This document shows, one piece after another, positions 1 to 8,598 of a DNA stretch of 22,023 nt. The position numbers and the translations under genes are program-made. Source of the DNA: an uncultured Clostridia bacterium (GTDB taxonomy: Bacteria > Bacillota_A > Clostridia > Oscillospirales > Acutalibacteraceae). The stretch lies in contig CALAEU010000276.1 of NCBI GenBank assembly GCA_937891215.1, positions 1 through 22,023 of the forward strand, given 5' to 3'. Under the pieces are notes generated by a model that saw only the letters and a list, made by a program, of their open reading frames with translations, was not told the origin of the DNA and made no database searches. How positions within the stretch are numbered: position 1 is the first letter of the stretch; the number at the start of each line of letters is the position of its first letter.

Positions 1-6
1 CAACTA

Positions 7-26
7 TGACTGCTTCTCAGCAGTCA
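7..26. repeat. 8-bp hairpin at left edge
   Basis: TGACTGCT (7-14) and AGCAGTCA (19-26) are perfect inverted arms around a TCTC loop. There is no T-run on either side, so it is not a convincing terminator. It coincides with the point where the holin-like reading frame stops, which suggests a junction or insertion scar, but its role is unknown. Confidence 0.5.
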
Positions 27-88
27 CCAAATGGCAAAAATGTTTTATTTTTAAATCTTGCTTTCCAATTTAATTTAATATAAATCAC
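17..88 (-). pseudogene. Decayed phage holin (phi-LC3-like) N-terminus
   Basis: Directly after the holin-associated gene, the minus strand reads KLNWKARFKNKTF, which resembles the conserved start of small phage holins of the phi-LC3 type (INWKVRxKNKTFW). A good ribosome binding site (AGGAAGGTGAT) lies upstream, but the codon where ATG is expected is ATT (79-77). The only in-frame standard start is a GTG at 88-86 that overlaps the previous stop and sits too close to the ribosome binding site. The frame ends at TGA (19-17) after about 20 codons, inside a hairpin. I read this as a truncated or decayed holin. It is also the window edge, so an assembly end or a holin continuing in another frame cannot be excluded. 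Confidence 0.4.
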
Positions 89-342
89 CTTCCTCTATTT
101 TTTTCTAAATTATTCAATCTATGATTTATTATTTTCACCTGCTCCTCTACAACAGGCATTCGTTCTGCAAAATTATTGTGTCGCCTTACTTCACGCGTCA
201 ATTCTTCTAGTTTTGTATCTGTTACCGCCTGAGTTTTTTCTATATACGAAATCGCTTTGCTGCTTGCTATAAAACTTGAAATAAGACAACAAATAACAGC
301 AATACCGCCACTTATAAGACTCACTATTACTTCTATCGCCAT
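85..342 (-). CDS. Holin-associated small membrane protein (XhlA-like architecture)
   Basis: The protein has 85 residues with one hydrophobic segment (about residues 4-26), followed by a charged coiled-coil tail (about 29-83) with the stretch EVRRHNNFAERMPVVEEQVK. Small proteins with one membrane span and a coiled coil commonly sit just before the holin and endolysin in Firmicutes phages and are thought to assist lysis or holin function. The position fits: it is the last intact gene of the structural operon, and a holin-like N-terminal sequence follows. In XhlA proper the membrane segment is usually C-terminal, so the order here is reversed and the match is architectural only. Confidence 0.6.
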   Translation of the reverse strand: MAIEVIVSLISGGIAVICCLISSFIASSKAISYIEKTQAVTDTKLEELTREVRRHNNFAERMPVVEEQVKIINHRLNNLEKNRGR

Positions 343-353
343 CTTATCCTCGC

Positions 354-1595
354 CTATTTCTTACCGTATTTATAATACATTTCTAAAAGATAATTTTCGT
401 AATTACCATACTCTTCTTTTGCTGATTTTCTTGAATTGAATTCATTTTTTGTTAATATTCCTGAATAACCAGTTAAGTTTACAAAATGCTCATAACTCTT
501 CGGTAATATAGTTCCTTTAACATAATCATCATTTGACTTGTTTTCACTTGAAGAAGATGAAGAACTACCCTTTCTTGAAGCTGATAAAGCATAACTTTTG
601 TCTGCATTTCGCTGGTCGCGCTCTGCTTCAGCCTTTTTAAATGCCAGTTCCTGATTAAACTTTTGTTCATCAAACTTAAGCTTATCATAAAAATTCTGTT
701 GTTCGAGTGCTTCAAGATATTTTTTATATTCGTACTCTCTGTCACTTTCGTATGAATCAACTGCTTCTAAAAATGCTTTATAATCACTTTCAGATAATGA
801 TGTTAATTTACTTAATAAATAATCCCCGTCTTTATAATAATCATCTAAAGAATCGCGGTATTTAGCGTAATCAGCGTCATCCCTATCACGCAATAGTCTG
901 ATTTTATCGACCATATTGCTTCCATCGTCTTTATATCTCTCGTAAGCACGGTCATAAATCGCAAGTGCTATATCATTTAATTTGTTCAACTGTTCATTAT
1001 AAGACTCATTACCCGCTGTCACTGCATAAGAGTTTGAATAACCACCAGTTAAAGCAGACGCATTTGCAATTGTATCCATCATTGCCTTTTTTCCGTTGTT
1101 TATGTACTGCTCTTTATATTGATTGTATAATGGATCCGCATTCATATTAAACTGAAACTTTTCACGATTAAGAATACTGTTAAGAATACTTTCAATCTCA
1201 ACAGCATATTTGCTCTTATATTCATCAGGCTTATTATTCTCCCAGTCTGACAATTTATTTTCTGCAGAAACCACACTCTCGTTTTTTTGATATACAGGTC
1301 GTGTTTTTGTTGTGGGTGGTGTTATTTTTGACGCAGAGGTTTTCGTTGTAGATTGCGTTGTTCTTTGTTTTTTACTGATGTTTTGTGATGTTTTGGAAAG
1401 ACTACTCCATGTATTCACTCCAACAATACCATCAACTGCAAGTCCGTTCTTCTGTTGATAACTCCTTACTGCACTTTGTGTTTTTACTCCGAATATACCA
1501 TCTACACTTAGATTATACCCAACACTATTCAGAGCACTCTGAAGCTTTCTTACATCTTCACCACTCGAACCATAAGAAATTGTTCTGTTTGACAT
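354..1595 (-). CDS. Phage virion protein with N-terminal peptidoglycan-binding domain
   Basis: This 413-residue protein starts after a strong site (AAAGGAG, 5-6 bases before ATG). Residues about 5-70 form a PG_binding_1 domain with two related halves (VDGIFGVKTQSAV and VDGIVGVNTWSSL). A Thr/Ser/Lys linker (about 70-110) leads to a long helical, Tyr- and charge-rich region with the motif ASALTGGYSNSYA, then coiled coil (about 290-330), a Ser-rich linker and a conserved-looking tail. I see no amidase, lysozyme or peptidase catalytic motif, so it is not an obvious endolysin. From memory, the ALTGGYxxSYA region occurs in uncharacterised proteins of gut phages. Position between tail-fibre-like genes and the lysis gene suggests a virion-associated or ejected protein that binds the cell wall during entry. 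Function is inferred. Confidence 0.65.
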   Translation of the reverse strand: MSNRTISYGSSGEDVRKLQSALNSVGYNLSVDGIFGVKTQSAVRSYQQKNGLAVDGIVGVNTWSSLSKTSQNISKKQRTTQSTTKTSASKITPPTTKTRPVYQKNESVVSAENKLSDWENNKPDEYKSKYAVEIESILNSILNREKFQFNMNADPLYNQYKEQYINNGKKAMMDTIANASALTGGYSNSYAVTAGNESYNEQLNKLNDIALAIYDRAYERYKDDGSNMVDKIRLLRDRDDADYAKYRDSLDDYYKDGDYLLSKLTSLSESDYKAFLEAVDSYESDREYEYKKYLEALEQQNFYDKLKFDEQKFNQELAFKKAEAERDQRNADKSYALSASRKGSSSSSSSENKSNDDYVKGTILPKSYEHFVNLTGYSGILTKNEFNSRKSAKEEYGNYENYLLEMYYKYGKK

Positions 1596-1605
1596 ATATT
1601 CTCCT

Positions 1606-3372
1606 TTAATAAGTTATTATCGCATTTATATTTAATGTATTTCCCTTAAAAAAACCATTGGAATTTACAATCTTTACCACACCTGAAGGATTCATACAAG
1701 AAACTGTATTCCCTTCATTATTTGATATACGTCCATCTATATGAAAAGGTAACGAATATGTATGCTGGAAAGTAATATTTTTAAATTGAAATATTTCGAC
1801 ATAAGTATTCGCTGCAACATTTTCTAAAAACTGAACTTTAAAATCAATTGAAATTATTCTTAATGCTTCATATCTTCTCAAGTCTTTATTTAAGAAAGTA
1901 ATTTGTGTTGTATTAGTATTTATACTATTATTTAATGACTCATATTTAAATAAGCCTTTTAAATTCAAGTTATAACCGATTGTTAATTCGTTATCGGTTT
2001 CTGCATAACACCCAAATGCCGCTCCTTTACCACCTTTTTTTATATTAAAAGGTATACTTCCACTCGGTAATGTTCTTATAGCTTCAATAGGGGTTTTCGT
2101 TAAAACATCCGTAATTTGAAAAACAAATTCATAAGAATTTTCTTTTTCGAAATCACCATTCAGAATAAAGGGAGAAGAATTAAGTTGAATAAGCGATGAA
2201 TATTCTGTTTGATTACTTTTTTTATATTTTACTTTAACATAAGACATATTCAAGCCACGAACGGAACTATATTTTTTTGTAAAGTCAATTAAAACACTTG
2301 TTCCGTTTTCATCGGGCGTTCCATCTGAATTACACCTGAAAATATTATTACAAATAAAATATGGTGATGAATATGCATCGACATCTATAAGCGTTTCTTC
2401 TTCTTTGTAAAACCCCCTTGTATCAGTTACATGCACTTTAACTTTAATCCTTCCTGCAACCGGAAGTTCAAACTCTGCGCTCTCTCCATATTTTTTTGTA
2501 TCACCAACCATAATATAACACGATGAAAAACTTGCTCCGTATCTACCTTCAAATGAATTAATACTAATTGTTAAAGTTGATTTATTTTGAATTACTGCAT
2601 CCCAAATATATGGTACTACATTGTTTTTATTATTGCTAATATGGAAACTATATTCTGGTAAAAATTCTTCTGTCGATGGTATTATCATTTTAATGTTTTG
2701 TGTAGTTGAACCAATCAAAGAAGTTCCAATATATGTTTTTAATTCAAAATAAATTACACCTTGGTTTGAGTTGGTCAATTTGTTTGCCCATTCTACGGGC
2801 ACATTCAAATCAACTTGGGTGGTACCTTTTGGAATACTGACCGATAACTCCACATCATTCAAACTGTAATTAACTATATGATTAAAATCATCAGAATAAG
2901 GTGTAAGAGTTAACGAGACACTTTCACCACAATTTACATCAGACTTATTTAATGTAAACGGAGTAATTCTCGGAATTGTAAGACAATTAAAAACCCCTGA
3001 AACAGAACCGCCACTAATTGAAGTTCCGTTAATAGTAAAATTCCCACCAACTGTAACAGATAACTTACCTGTTGTATCGTGTAAAATATCTCCACTCCAA
3101 CTACACAACGTAACAACCACATTATTACGCGTATCAATACTCAAATTCCCACTTGATTTAACACTATTGTTTATCGTGATTTTAGCAAAATTATCGGATT
3201 TATTCAAATTGTATGCAGAGTTAGTATATCCATCATTTCTCTTTAATTTCAATTTCACGGTAAGATTACTAGTATTATTTTTAACATCATGAGAATTCTC
3301 ATTTACCTCAAGCCAAATATCATATTTACCACCTGAATTACCAGTGCACTTACCAAAGAATTTAACCGCCAT
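1606..3372 (-). CDS. Tail/fibre-associated protein, DUF859-like
   Basis: This 588-residue protein is beta-rich and opens with FFGKCTGNSGGKYDIWLEV. It has several immunoglobulin-like stretches and, at about residues 465-500, the signature IPFNIKKGGKGAAFGCYAE followed by a TIGYNLNLKG segment. That GKGxAFG motif and the overall layout match the DUF859 family of Firmicutes phage structural proteins, normally found near the tail tip of siphophages. No enzymatic motif is visible. It overlaps the upstream fibre gene by 11 bases, so translation is probably coupled. A host-recognition or adhesion role is likely from position and family, but unproven. Its occurrence beside a P22-like head module is a mosaic arrangement. 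Confidence 0.7.
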   Translation of the reverse strand: MAVKFFGKCTGNSGGKYDIWLEVNENSHDVKNNTSNLTVKLKLKRNDGYTNSAYNLNKSDNFAKITINNSVKSSGNLSIDTRNNVVVTLCSWSGDILHDTTGKLSVTVGGNFTINGTSISGGSVSGVFNCLTIPRITPFTLNKSDVNCGESVSLTLTPYSDDFNHIVNYSLNDVELSVSIPKGTTQVDLNVPVEWANKLTNSNQGVIYFELKTYIGTSLIGSTTQNIKMIIPSTEEFLPEYSFHISNNKNNVVPYIWDAVIQNKSTLTISINSFEGRYGASFSSCYIMVGDTKKYGESAEFELPVAGRIKVKVHVTDTRGFYKEEETLIDVDAYSSPYFICNNIFRCNSDGTPDENGTSVLIDFTKKYSSVRGLNMSYVKVKYKKSNQTEYSSLIQLNSSPFILNGDFEKENSYEFVFQITDVLTKTPIEAIRTLPSGSIPFNIKKGGKGAAFGCYAETDNELTIGYNLNLKGLFKYESLNNSINTNTTQITFLNKDLRRYEALRIISIDFKVQFLENVAANTYVEIFQFKNITFQHTYSLPFHIDGRISNNEGNTVSCMNPSGVVKIVNSNGFFKGNTLNINAIITY

Positions 3373-4324
3373 ACGACCATTTCACCTCCAGACCATTATC
3401 TGTAACATCAAAAACAAAGTACCCTGCCACAGAATTGCCTATTTTTAAATAGTCGGTTATTTCCGCCCTCGTTATATAAAGATTATTCCTTGATATATAT
3501 GCTATCTCAACTCCACCTTGTATAAATGAAAGTTTATCGTTAGTGAAACGTGCTTTTATATTACTGTCGTTTCTGCCTATTTCAATACCATAGACACCAA
3601 CTTCGAGTTCACCTCGTTTTATATATGCATCAAGCGAATATACGAGTTCTGAAACATTATTTTCCAAATCAAGTATATCATTATCAACTTTTGTTATTTG
3701 TTCTGAAAAAATTTCGGTAATATTTTGAGAAGTCTGTGTTATTTGTGAAGAAACTGTTCCTTTCAATTCTTCGAATTCTGTTTTTTTAGCAAATAAATTC
3801 TCAACTTGCGATATTATTGCACTCGCCTGAAGTGAAATTTCAGAATTGTTCTGCATCTTATAATTTTCCAAATCATTAACAGTTGACTCAATGTTAGTTG
3901 CATTTAACTTTATAGCATTGCTATTCTCTATAAATGAAGTACCTACTTCATTTTTGTATTCACCAAATTCAGATTTAGCAACAAAATCTCCTTCTGCTCT
4001 CAATAAAATTTCTTTTTCTGTTTTCTCAATTTCTGTAGTACAGTTTTCAAAAATTTCATTTGCAGTTATAATAATTTTATTTTTTAAATCATTAAATTTC
4101 TGCATAGAATCCTGTTTAAGATTATGAATTTCAGAAACATCTGTTTTCACCCGTTCTATTTCTGTTTTTAAACCGCTTGAAAGATTAGAAGAATCAACAT
4201 TACTTAAAACATAAGAAAGCGTTTCATTTAACTCATAAAGGTAATTTTTAAGAAGATAAAATTTTTCATCGTCACTATATTTAGTTGAAGAAATATTAGG
4301 AATTGATAAATTTAAATCATACAT
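3362..4324 (-). CDS. Coiled-coil tail fibre / minor structural protein (gp58-like)
   Basis: The 320-residue protein begins with a helical, charged region. Long coiled coil runs from about residue 60 to 235, including repeats of the type FVAKSEFGEYKNEV and FAKKTEFEELKGTV. The C-terminal 85 residues (RGELEVGVYGIEIGRND through YISRNNLYITRAEITDYLKIG) match the common C-terminal module of gp58-like tail fibre and tail-lysin proteins in Firmicutes phages. It starts inside the stop of the preceding gene (TAATG, 1-base overlap) and ends 11 bases inside the next gene, so it belongs to a tightly coupled tail operon. A trimeric fibre shaft that links the virion to the DUF859-like protein is a reasonable inference. 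Confidence 0.7.
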   Translation of the reverse strand: MYDLNLSIPNISSTKYSDDEKFYLLKNYLYELNETLSYVLSNVDSSNLSSGLKTEIERVKTDVSEIHNLKQDSMQKFNDLKNKIIITANEIFENCTTEIEKTEKEILLRAEGDFVAKSEFGEYKNEVGTSFIENSNAIKLNATNIESTVNDLENYKMQNNSEISLQASAIISQVENLFAKKTEFEELKGTVSSQITQTSQNITEIFSEQITKVDNDILDLENNVSELVYSLDAYIKRGELEVGVYGIEIGRNDSNIKARFTNDKLSFIQGGVEIAYISRNNLYITRAEITDYLKIGNSVAGYFVFDVTDNGLEVKWSYGG

Positions 4325-6081
4325 TATTTTTCACTTCCTTTTTCTATTTTTCTTGAAATACTGAAAATTTTTATTTCACCTTTACCTTCCATTTTAATTT
4401 TTAAATGGTCGCAACGCGGCGTCTGTAAAGATAAATTTATTGAACCTGTTTTATTAATTTTAAATTCACCTTTTTTTATCCATTCACCATTTGAATTAAT
4501 TTGAAAATAAATATTCAATTCGGAATTTCTTTCGCCTGTTAAACGAATATTTATATTTGAATAATATTTTTTCTCAGGTAAATCTAACCCCCATAAACCA
4601 GTTTCAAAAAACCAATTAAAATCATCTTCAAGAAAATATCCAGATAATTCCCCAGAAAAATCACCATATTTATTTATTGCATCTGCTAAATAAAGTTTTT
4701 TCGTTTCCCCATCACCTGCAATAAAATACAAATTACAATTATGTGTGGTAAATTCTTTTATATTTATTTTATCTTCTTTATGCCAGATATTTTTACTTTC
4801 ATCATAAACAAAAAGAATTCTTTCATTTTTTTTATTTGTCATACAGACATAATATTTATTTTTTAAAGCACCTGCTACTGCATCAAAATAATAATCAATA
4901 CCAAAGGATTCTGAAATACTTATTGGCAAACCACCATCATACATAACAATTCCATTTGGTGATTTATAATAAAGCGTTTCATTAACTGTTACGAGTGATT
5001 TTTCGCTACCTTTCTGTACTCCGCGAATATAACTTGTGTTAACCGTAAACGGTGGATTAAAACCATAAATTTTATGAACGCAATTTTCCTTGAAAAATAA
5101 TACATAACCCTTATAACTCACCGCCCCTGTAAATTCACCATCAGTACCTACGCTCACCGCATAACTATCTGACGCTATTCCCATAAAACAATTCCAGTTT
5201 TTCGGGACTCCTAATTTTGAACAATAAATTTCATTATTTTTTGATGAGCATCCCCACACCCTGTTTCCGCTTTCGCAATAAAAATCCATCGCAGGTAATT
5301 TTCTTGATATTTTTAATGAATTATTTTGAATAAAAGTTCTATTTAAAATTCCAGAAATAATTAAATAATCATCACCTTTTTCATAAATAATAAAACTATT
5401 ATTAAAATCATTATTTTCACAACCAGATATTTTTACGCCATCAAAAATATTAAATAATTTACCAATATTCGTACAACTAATTCTTACATAGGTTGAAATA
5501 ATATTCACCCAATTTTCTGTATTTTCTGAATATTGTTTTAATTCATTTGGAACAACTGAAGTATCTACCCATAAATCATTATTTTGGGGTGTTTCTGGTG
5601 GTGTTTTACCATAAACATAATTTTCATAAAGTGAACCATCTGACCTGCAAAGGGAAAAAGAAACCGATGTACCCTCAGGTGTTACAAATTCTGCTTCGAG
5701 TGAACCATAATCACTTAAATTTTTAGTATTTAAATAAATTTTATCAGGAAAAATCAAAAGATAAGCACCTAATGATACAAACTTGCGTTCTTCCCCTATA
5801 TCAGGAAAAGTTAAACCTGAAACCGCTTGTCCGTTATAATAAAGAACCCCGTTATTTATGTAACCAACAGAAGATTTGCTGAATAACCCATGAAGTCGTT
5901 TGCCTGAAATATTAAATATTGCTCTTTTATTTCTCGGTGAAAAAACTGGCGAATAATCACTGCAGATATTTTCTTCATCATTAAAACAGTTTTCAGGAAT
6001 TTTCAAATTTCTATTGTACCCACCGAAATCAGAAATTAATTCTTCAGATTTATTTATATAATTTATTGTCGGTTTAATCAT
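4324..6081 (-). CDS. Large tail-hub / head-stabilisation-like protein
   Basis: The 585-residue protein is beta-rich with recurring short blade-like elements (for example GYINNGVLYYNGQAVSGL and TLYYKSPNGIVMYDGG) that suggest a beta-propeller. The segment from about residue 325 to 375 (YAVSVGTDGEFTGAVSYKGY onward) resembles the core of podoviral head-stabilisation or tail-hub proteins such as the P22 gp10 type. Residues 150-190 contain the inserted-looking stretch YGKTPPETPQNNDLWVDTS, a motif common in phage tail proteins. It overlaps the connector gene by 8 bases. The place after portal, capsid and connector, with no tape-measure gene anywhere, supports a short-tail assembly role. Family assignment is from pattern and context, so moderate confidence. 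Confidence 0.55.
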   Translation of the reverse strand: MIKPTINYINKSEELISDFGGYNRNLKIPENCFNDEENICSDYSPVFSPRNKRAIFNISGKRLHGLFSKSSVGYINNGVLYYNGQAVSGLTFPDIGEERKFVSLGAYLLIFPDKIYLNTKNLSDYGSLEAEFVTPEGTSVSFSLCRSDGSLYENYVYGKTPPETPQNNDLWVDTSVVPNELKQYSENTENWVNIISTYVRISCTNIGKLFNIFDGVKISGCENNDFNNSFIIYEKGDDYLIISGILNRTFIQNNSLKISRKLPAMDFYCESGNRVWGCSSKNNEIYCSKLGVPKNWNCFMGIASDSYAVSVGTDGEFTGAVSYKGYVLFFKENCVHKIYGFNPPFTVNTSYIRGVQKGSEKSLVTVNETLYYKSPNGIVMYDGGLPISISESFGIDYYFDAVAGALKNKYYVCMTNKKNERILFVYDESKNIWHKEDKINIKEFTTHNCNLYFIAGDGETKKLYLADAINKYGDFSGELSGYFLEDDFNWFFETGLWGLDLPEKKYYSNINIRLTGERNSELNIYFQINSNGEWIKKGEFKINKTGSINLSLQTPRCDHLKIKMEGKGEIKIFSISRKIEKGSEK

Positions 6082-6451
6082 TGTTAAGAGCCACCTTTAA
6101 AGAAATATTCTCTTTTATTTTAAAATTTCTGCTGATGAAATTTCCCATTTCAAAAAAAAGGTGATTAAAAATCTTTGAAGAATTATTGTAACGCTCAGTT
6201 TCACCTAAGTAATACTCTGTTTTCATTTTAAGATACACTGAATAAATTTCATCGTATTCCTCAGGTGCGTTCAATACAAATGAATCATTTTTTTCAATTG
6301 AATAAAAATCACTATTAAGAGTTTCTCTGTTTTTATTGAGTTCACATACAATCTTTTTATCAATTTCTGAAATCCAGCGTTTTTTAGAGTTTTCAGAAAT
6401 ATCGTTTTGATTTTCTTCATTATAATTTTCTAAAACTTCAGAAACTGTCAT
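6074..6451 (-). CDS. Head-tail connector/adaptor-like protein
   Basis: This 125-residue, largely helical, acidic protein contains VLNAPEEYDEIYSVYLKMKT and a C-terminal helix ending in FISRNFKIKENIS. Small helical proteins at this position, directly after the capsid genes and before the tail hub, are normally adaptors that dock on the portal (gp6-like or P22 gp4-like). I cannot see a diagnostic motif, so the call rests on size, fold propensity and gene order. It starts after AAGGTGGTG and overlaps the next gene by 8 bases. Confidence 0.5.
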   Translation of the reverse strand: MTVSEVLENYNEENQNDISENSKKRWISEIDKKIVCELNKNRETLNSDFYSIEKNDSFVLNAPEEYDEIYSVYLKMKTEYYLGETERYNNSSKIFNHLFFEMGNFISRNFKIKENISLKVALNND

Positions 6452-6462
6452 AAAGCACCACC

Positions 6463-6675
6463 TTAAAGAGAAATGTTTTTATCAATATACTCTGCTGAAA
6501 CCGTAGCCATTTTTTCGCTGTTTCTAATTACTTCTGCAAATCTTTCTGGTACTTCTACGCTCTTACCCGTCTGCACAAGAATTCTTTCACCATTTACCGA
6601 GATAAAACGTTCTGTATCGTTTCTTGATTCCTTAGGAATAAATATTGTTACCATTTTTTCTGTATTTTTAGCCAT
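6463..6675 (-). CDS. Small phage protein downstream of capsid gene
   Basis: The 70-residue protein begins MAKNTEKMVTIFIPKESRND and contains VNGERILVQTGKSVEVPERFAEVI. Small proteins of this kind are frequently found directly after the major capsid gene in Firmicutes phages and have no established function that I can name. A strong hairpin separates it from the capsid gene, and its own ribosome binding site (GAAAGGA) sits just after that hairpin. It is probably a minor head component, by position only. Confidence 0.6.
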   Translation of the reverse strand: MAKNTEKMVTIFIPKESRNDTERFISVNGERILVQTGKSVEVPERFAEVIRNSEKMATVSAEYIDKNISL

Positions 6676-6692
6676 TAAAAAAATCCTTTCTC

Positions 6693-6731
6693 ACACGACA
6701 GAAATCCCTTTAGCGCAGATTTCTGTCGTGT
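6693..6731. terminator. 14-bp hairpin after the capsid gene (attenuator-like)
   Basis: ACACGACAGAAATC (6693-6706) pairs perfectly with GATTTCTGTCGTGT (6718-6731) around an 11-base loop. A T-run follows on the plus strand. On the minus strand, which is the operon direction, the hairpin is followed by GAGAAAGGA and then seven Ts. It could partially terminate or protect the 3' end of the capsid message, so that capsid protein is made in excess of downstream tail proteins. Confidence 0.65.
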
Positions 6732-6774
6732 TTTTGTTATTAATATAGCATTATTGTTATAAAACGTTTATTAT

Positions 6775-7785
6775 TTAGTTGGTTTTTGCACTACCGCTGA
6801 ATGTAGAACCACTTTCAATTCTTACTAAATATTCTTCTACAAGTCTTTTTGCAGTTTTAAGACCTTTCCAACCAATTGAACTTCTCTGGTTGAGTGGATC
6901 GTTACCATAACCCTTTTGTTTTACGATATGTTCAACTCCACCACCTGTAACACTGGTTACACCATAAGCATCTGCACCGAGAATAAGTGTTGCAAAAACT
7001 GCACAACTGTCTTTACCCTCTTGCCAGATTTTTGCTTCTGTACTTTCAACAAAACGCACACCACCAAGTGAACCAATTTCACCAGTGAGCATATTCTCAG
7101 GAGTTGTGTATTTCTGCACTTCCATCCACTGATTACCGGCTTCTTGCATAAGGTCGTAAGCAACGTACGGGTGGATAATTCCGACATAGTAACCGTCAAT
7201 TTTCGGAGCATTCATTGCCTTTAATTCTGCCGCTGCTTTGAATACATCTTTAACTCTCAAAAGAGAAGTTTTATCAAGTTCGCCTCTTAAAGTAACTGTT
7301 GTTTCTGTACCATTTACTACTTTCGGACAATACATAACATTTGTACCACCTACAAGTTCATTTCTTACAATAGTGTCCATTGTAAGACCTGCCTGAGACG
7401 CAAGTTGCTTTGTTGCTTCTACAATTGTGTTATCTACTGCAGTAAGCTCAAGTAAGTCTGTCTGTTCAATATAATCACCATATTGCTCAACAGTTGCACT
7501 TACAGTTGAAACATTGAGTTTGTTACCACTAGGTGTTACACCTTCTGTAAGTGGTGTAAGTGCTTTTGGAAGTGATGAAAACTTTCTAAATTCGATAATT
7601 TTACCACCATTCTTTGGAATATCTCGTTTCTGACCGAATTGGTCATGTACAAGATAAGGTGAAGCAAGTGTGATAAGTGTTTTATCATAAAATGTTTTCA
7701 TTTCACCTGAAAGTTCTGTGCTTGTTGTAGCATTAATTACATCACCTGCTGCGAATAATTGAAGATTTAATTTATAATTTGTCAT
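6775..7785 (-). CDS. Major capsid protein, N4-gp56 family
   Basis: With the start at 7785 (AAAGGAG, five bases before ATG) the protein has 336 residues and begins MTNYKLNLQLFAAGD. An upstream in-frame start at 7818 lacks a ribosome binding site of its own and would bury the LNLQLFA motif, so I reject it. The body (SGEMKTFYDKTLITLASPYL, then KNGGKIIEFRKFSSLPKAL with LTEGVTP) is characteristic of N4-gp56-type capsid proteins with an HK97-like fold. The N-terminal LNLQLFA is the sequence recognised by Prp protease in Firmicutes, with cleavage after the Ala, and a Prp-like gene lies two genes upstream. The ribosome binding site overlaps the scaffold stop, which couples the two genes. Confidence 0.88.
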   Translation of the reverse strand: MTNYKLNLQLFAAGDVINATTSTELSGEMKTFYDKTLITLASPYLVHDQFGQKRDIPKNGGKIIEFRKFSSLPKALTPLTEGVTPSGNKLNVSTVSATVEQYGDYIEQTDLLELTAVDNTIVEATKQLASQAGLTMDTIVRNELVGGTNVMYCPKVVNGTETTVTLRGELDKTSLLRVKDVFKAAAELKAMNAPKIDGYYVGIIHPYVAYDLMQEAGNQWMEVQKYTTPENMLTGEIGSLGGVRFVESTEAKIWQEGKDSCAVFATLILGADAYGVTSVTGGGVEHIVKQKGYGNDPLNQRSSIGWKGLKTAKRLVEEYLVRIESGSTFSGSAKTN

Positions 7786-7795
7786 ATTTACTCCT

Positions 7796-8554
7796 TTAAA
7801 ATTTAATATTTGCACCATTTTCTACTTGTTTTAATATTTTTAAAATATCTTTAGAAGTAAGAGCATTGACATCGGTTACTGTAACAATTCCACTTTCAGA
7901 AGCAATTCCGTTTTCTAAAGGTCTTCTGCCTTTGGCTTCAATACCTTTTACAACCTGTTCACGCACTTTCTGTGCTGTGTAACTCATTGCACCGCTTATA
8001 ATTTCATCTTTATGAATTACTTCAAATGCAGTTTTTAAAGGTACCCCGCTATATAAAAGTTTTCCGAAAAGAGAACTGTTTTTCAATTCATTTTTTAAAT
8101 CAAAATCAGGATATATTTCCTTTATTTCATCAGTTTCTTTTACCCACGAAGAAACCTGGTCTTTGAGATTGTTCTGCTTTTGCTCACTCTCGCTCGTATT
8201 TTTACTATTAATCTCGTTTTCTTCGCTAAAAATTTTCTCGGTTAAAGCTTTTATATCACCATTTTCGTTATTGTATTTTTCATTTAGTTTTTCCATTAAT
8301 GGTGATACAGAACTCTTAAATTCCTCTAACTGCTTTGTTTCCTTGAACCGCTTATCTATAATACTCTGCGTTCTTCTTTTGAACTGCTCTTTGAATTTTC
8401 CGTCAATAAGACTTTGAAATTCTTCGTCTGCAGTTATCTCATTTTCCACCTGTCCGGCGTCAACAGAATTTCTTTCGCCCGATTGTGAATTTACACCATC
8501 ACCATTTTCTGCGAATAATTGTAAATTCAATTTAATTTTCTTTTTATTTTTCAT
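7796..8554 (-). CDS. Capsid scaffold protein with LNLQLFA leader
   Basis: The 252-residue, highly charged, Glu/Lys/Asn-rich and mostly helical protein is typical of phage scaffolds (DUF4355-like). It begins MKNKKKIKLNLQLFAENGDG, carrying the same LNLQLFA motif as the capsid protein that follows, and ends with a basic/hydrophobic helix (ILKILKQVENGANIKF) of the kind that contacts the capsid shell. Gene order portal, protease, scaffold, capsid supports the role. The shared leader predicts removal of about 15 N-terminal residues by the adjacent protease during or before head maturation. Confidence 0.82.
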   Translation of the reverse strand: MKNKKKIKLNLQLFAENGDGVNSQSGERNSVDAGQVENEITADEEFQSLIDGKFKEQFKRRTQSIIDKRFKETKQLEEFKSSVSPLMEKLNEKYNNENGDIKALTEKIFSEENEINSKNTSESEQKQNNLKDQVSSWVKETDEIKEIYPDFDLKNELKNSSLFGKLLYSGVPLKTAFEVIHKDEIISGAMSYTAQKVREQVVKGIEAKGRRPLENGIASESGIVTVTDVNALTSKDILKILKQVENGANIKF

Positions 8555-8598
8555 AAAAACCCTTTCTCATCGTCTTTCCGAAGTGTCATATATATAAA

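Noticed and set aside
354..1595. Endolysin or tape-measure call for the PG-binding protein
   Set aside because: No amidase, lysozyme or peptidase motif is visible, and it is too short and wrongly placed for a tape measure.
7786..7818. Earlier start for the major capsid protein
   Set aside because: It overlaps the scaffold end, has no ribosome binding site of its own and hides the conserved LNLQLFA leader. The start at 7785 follows AAAGGAG.
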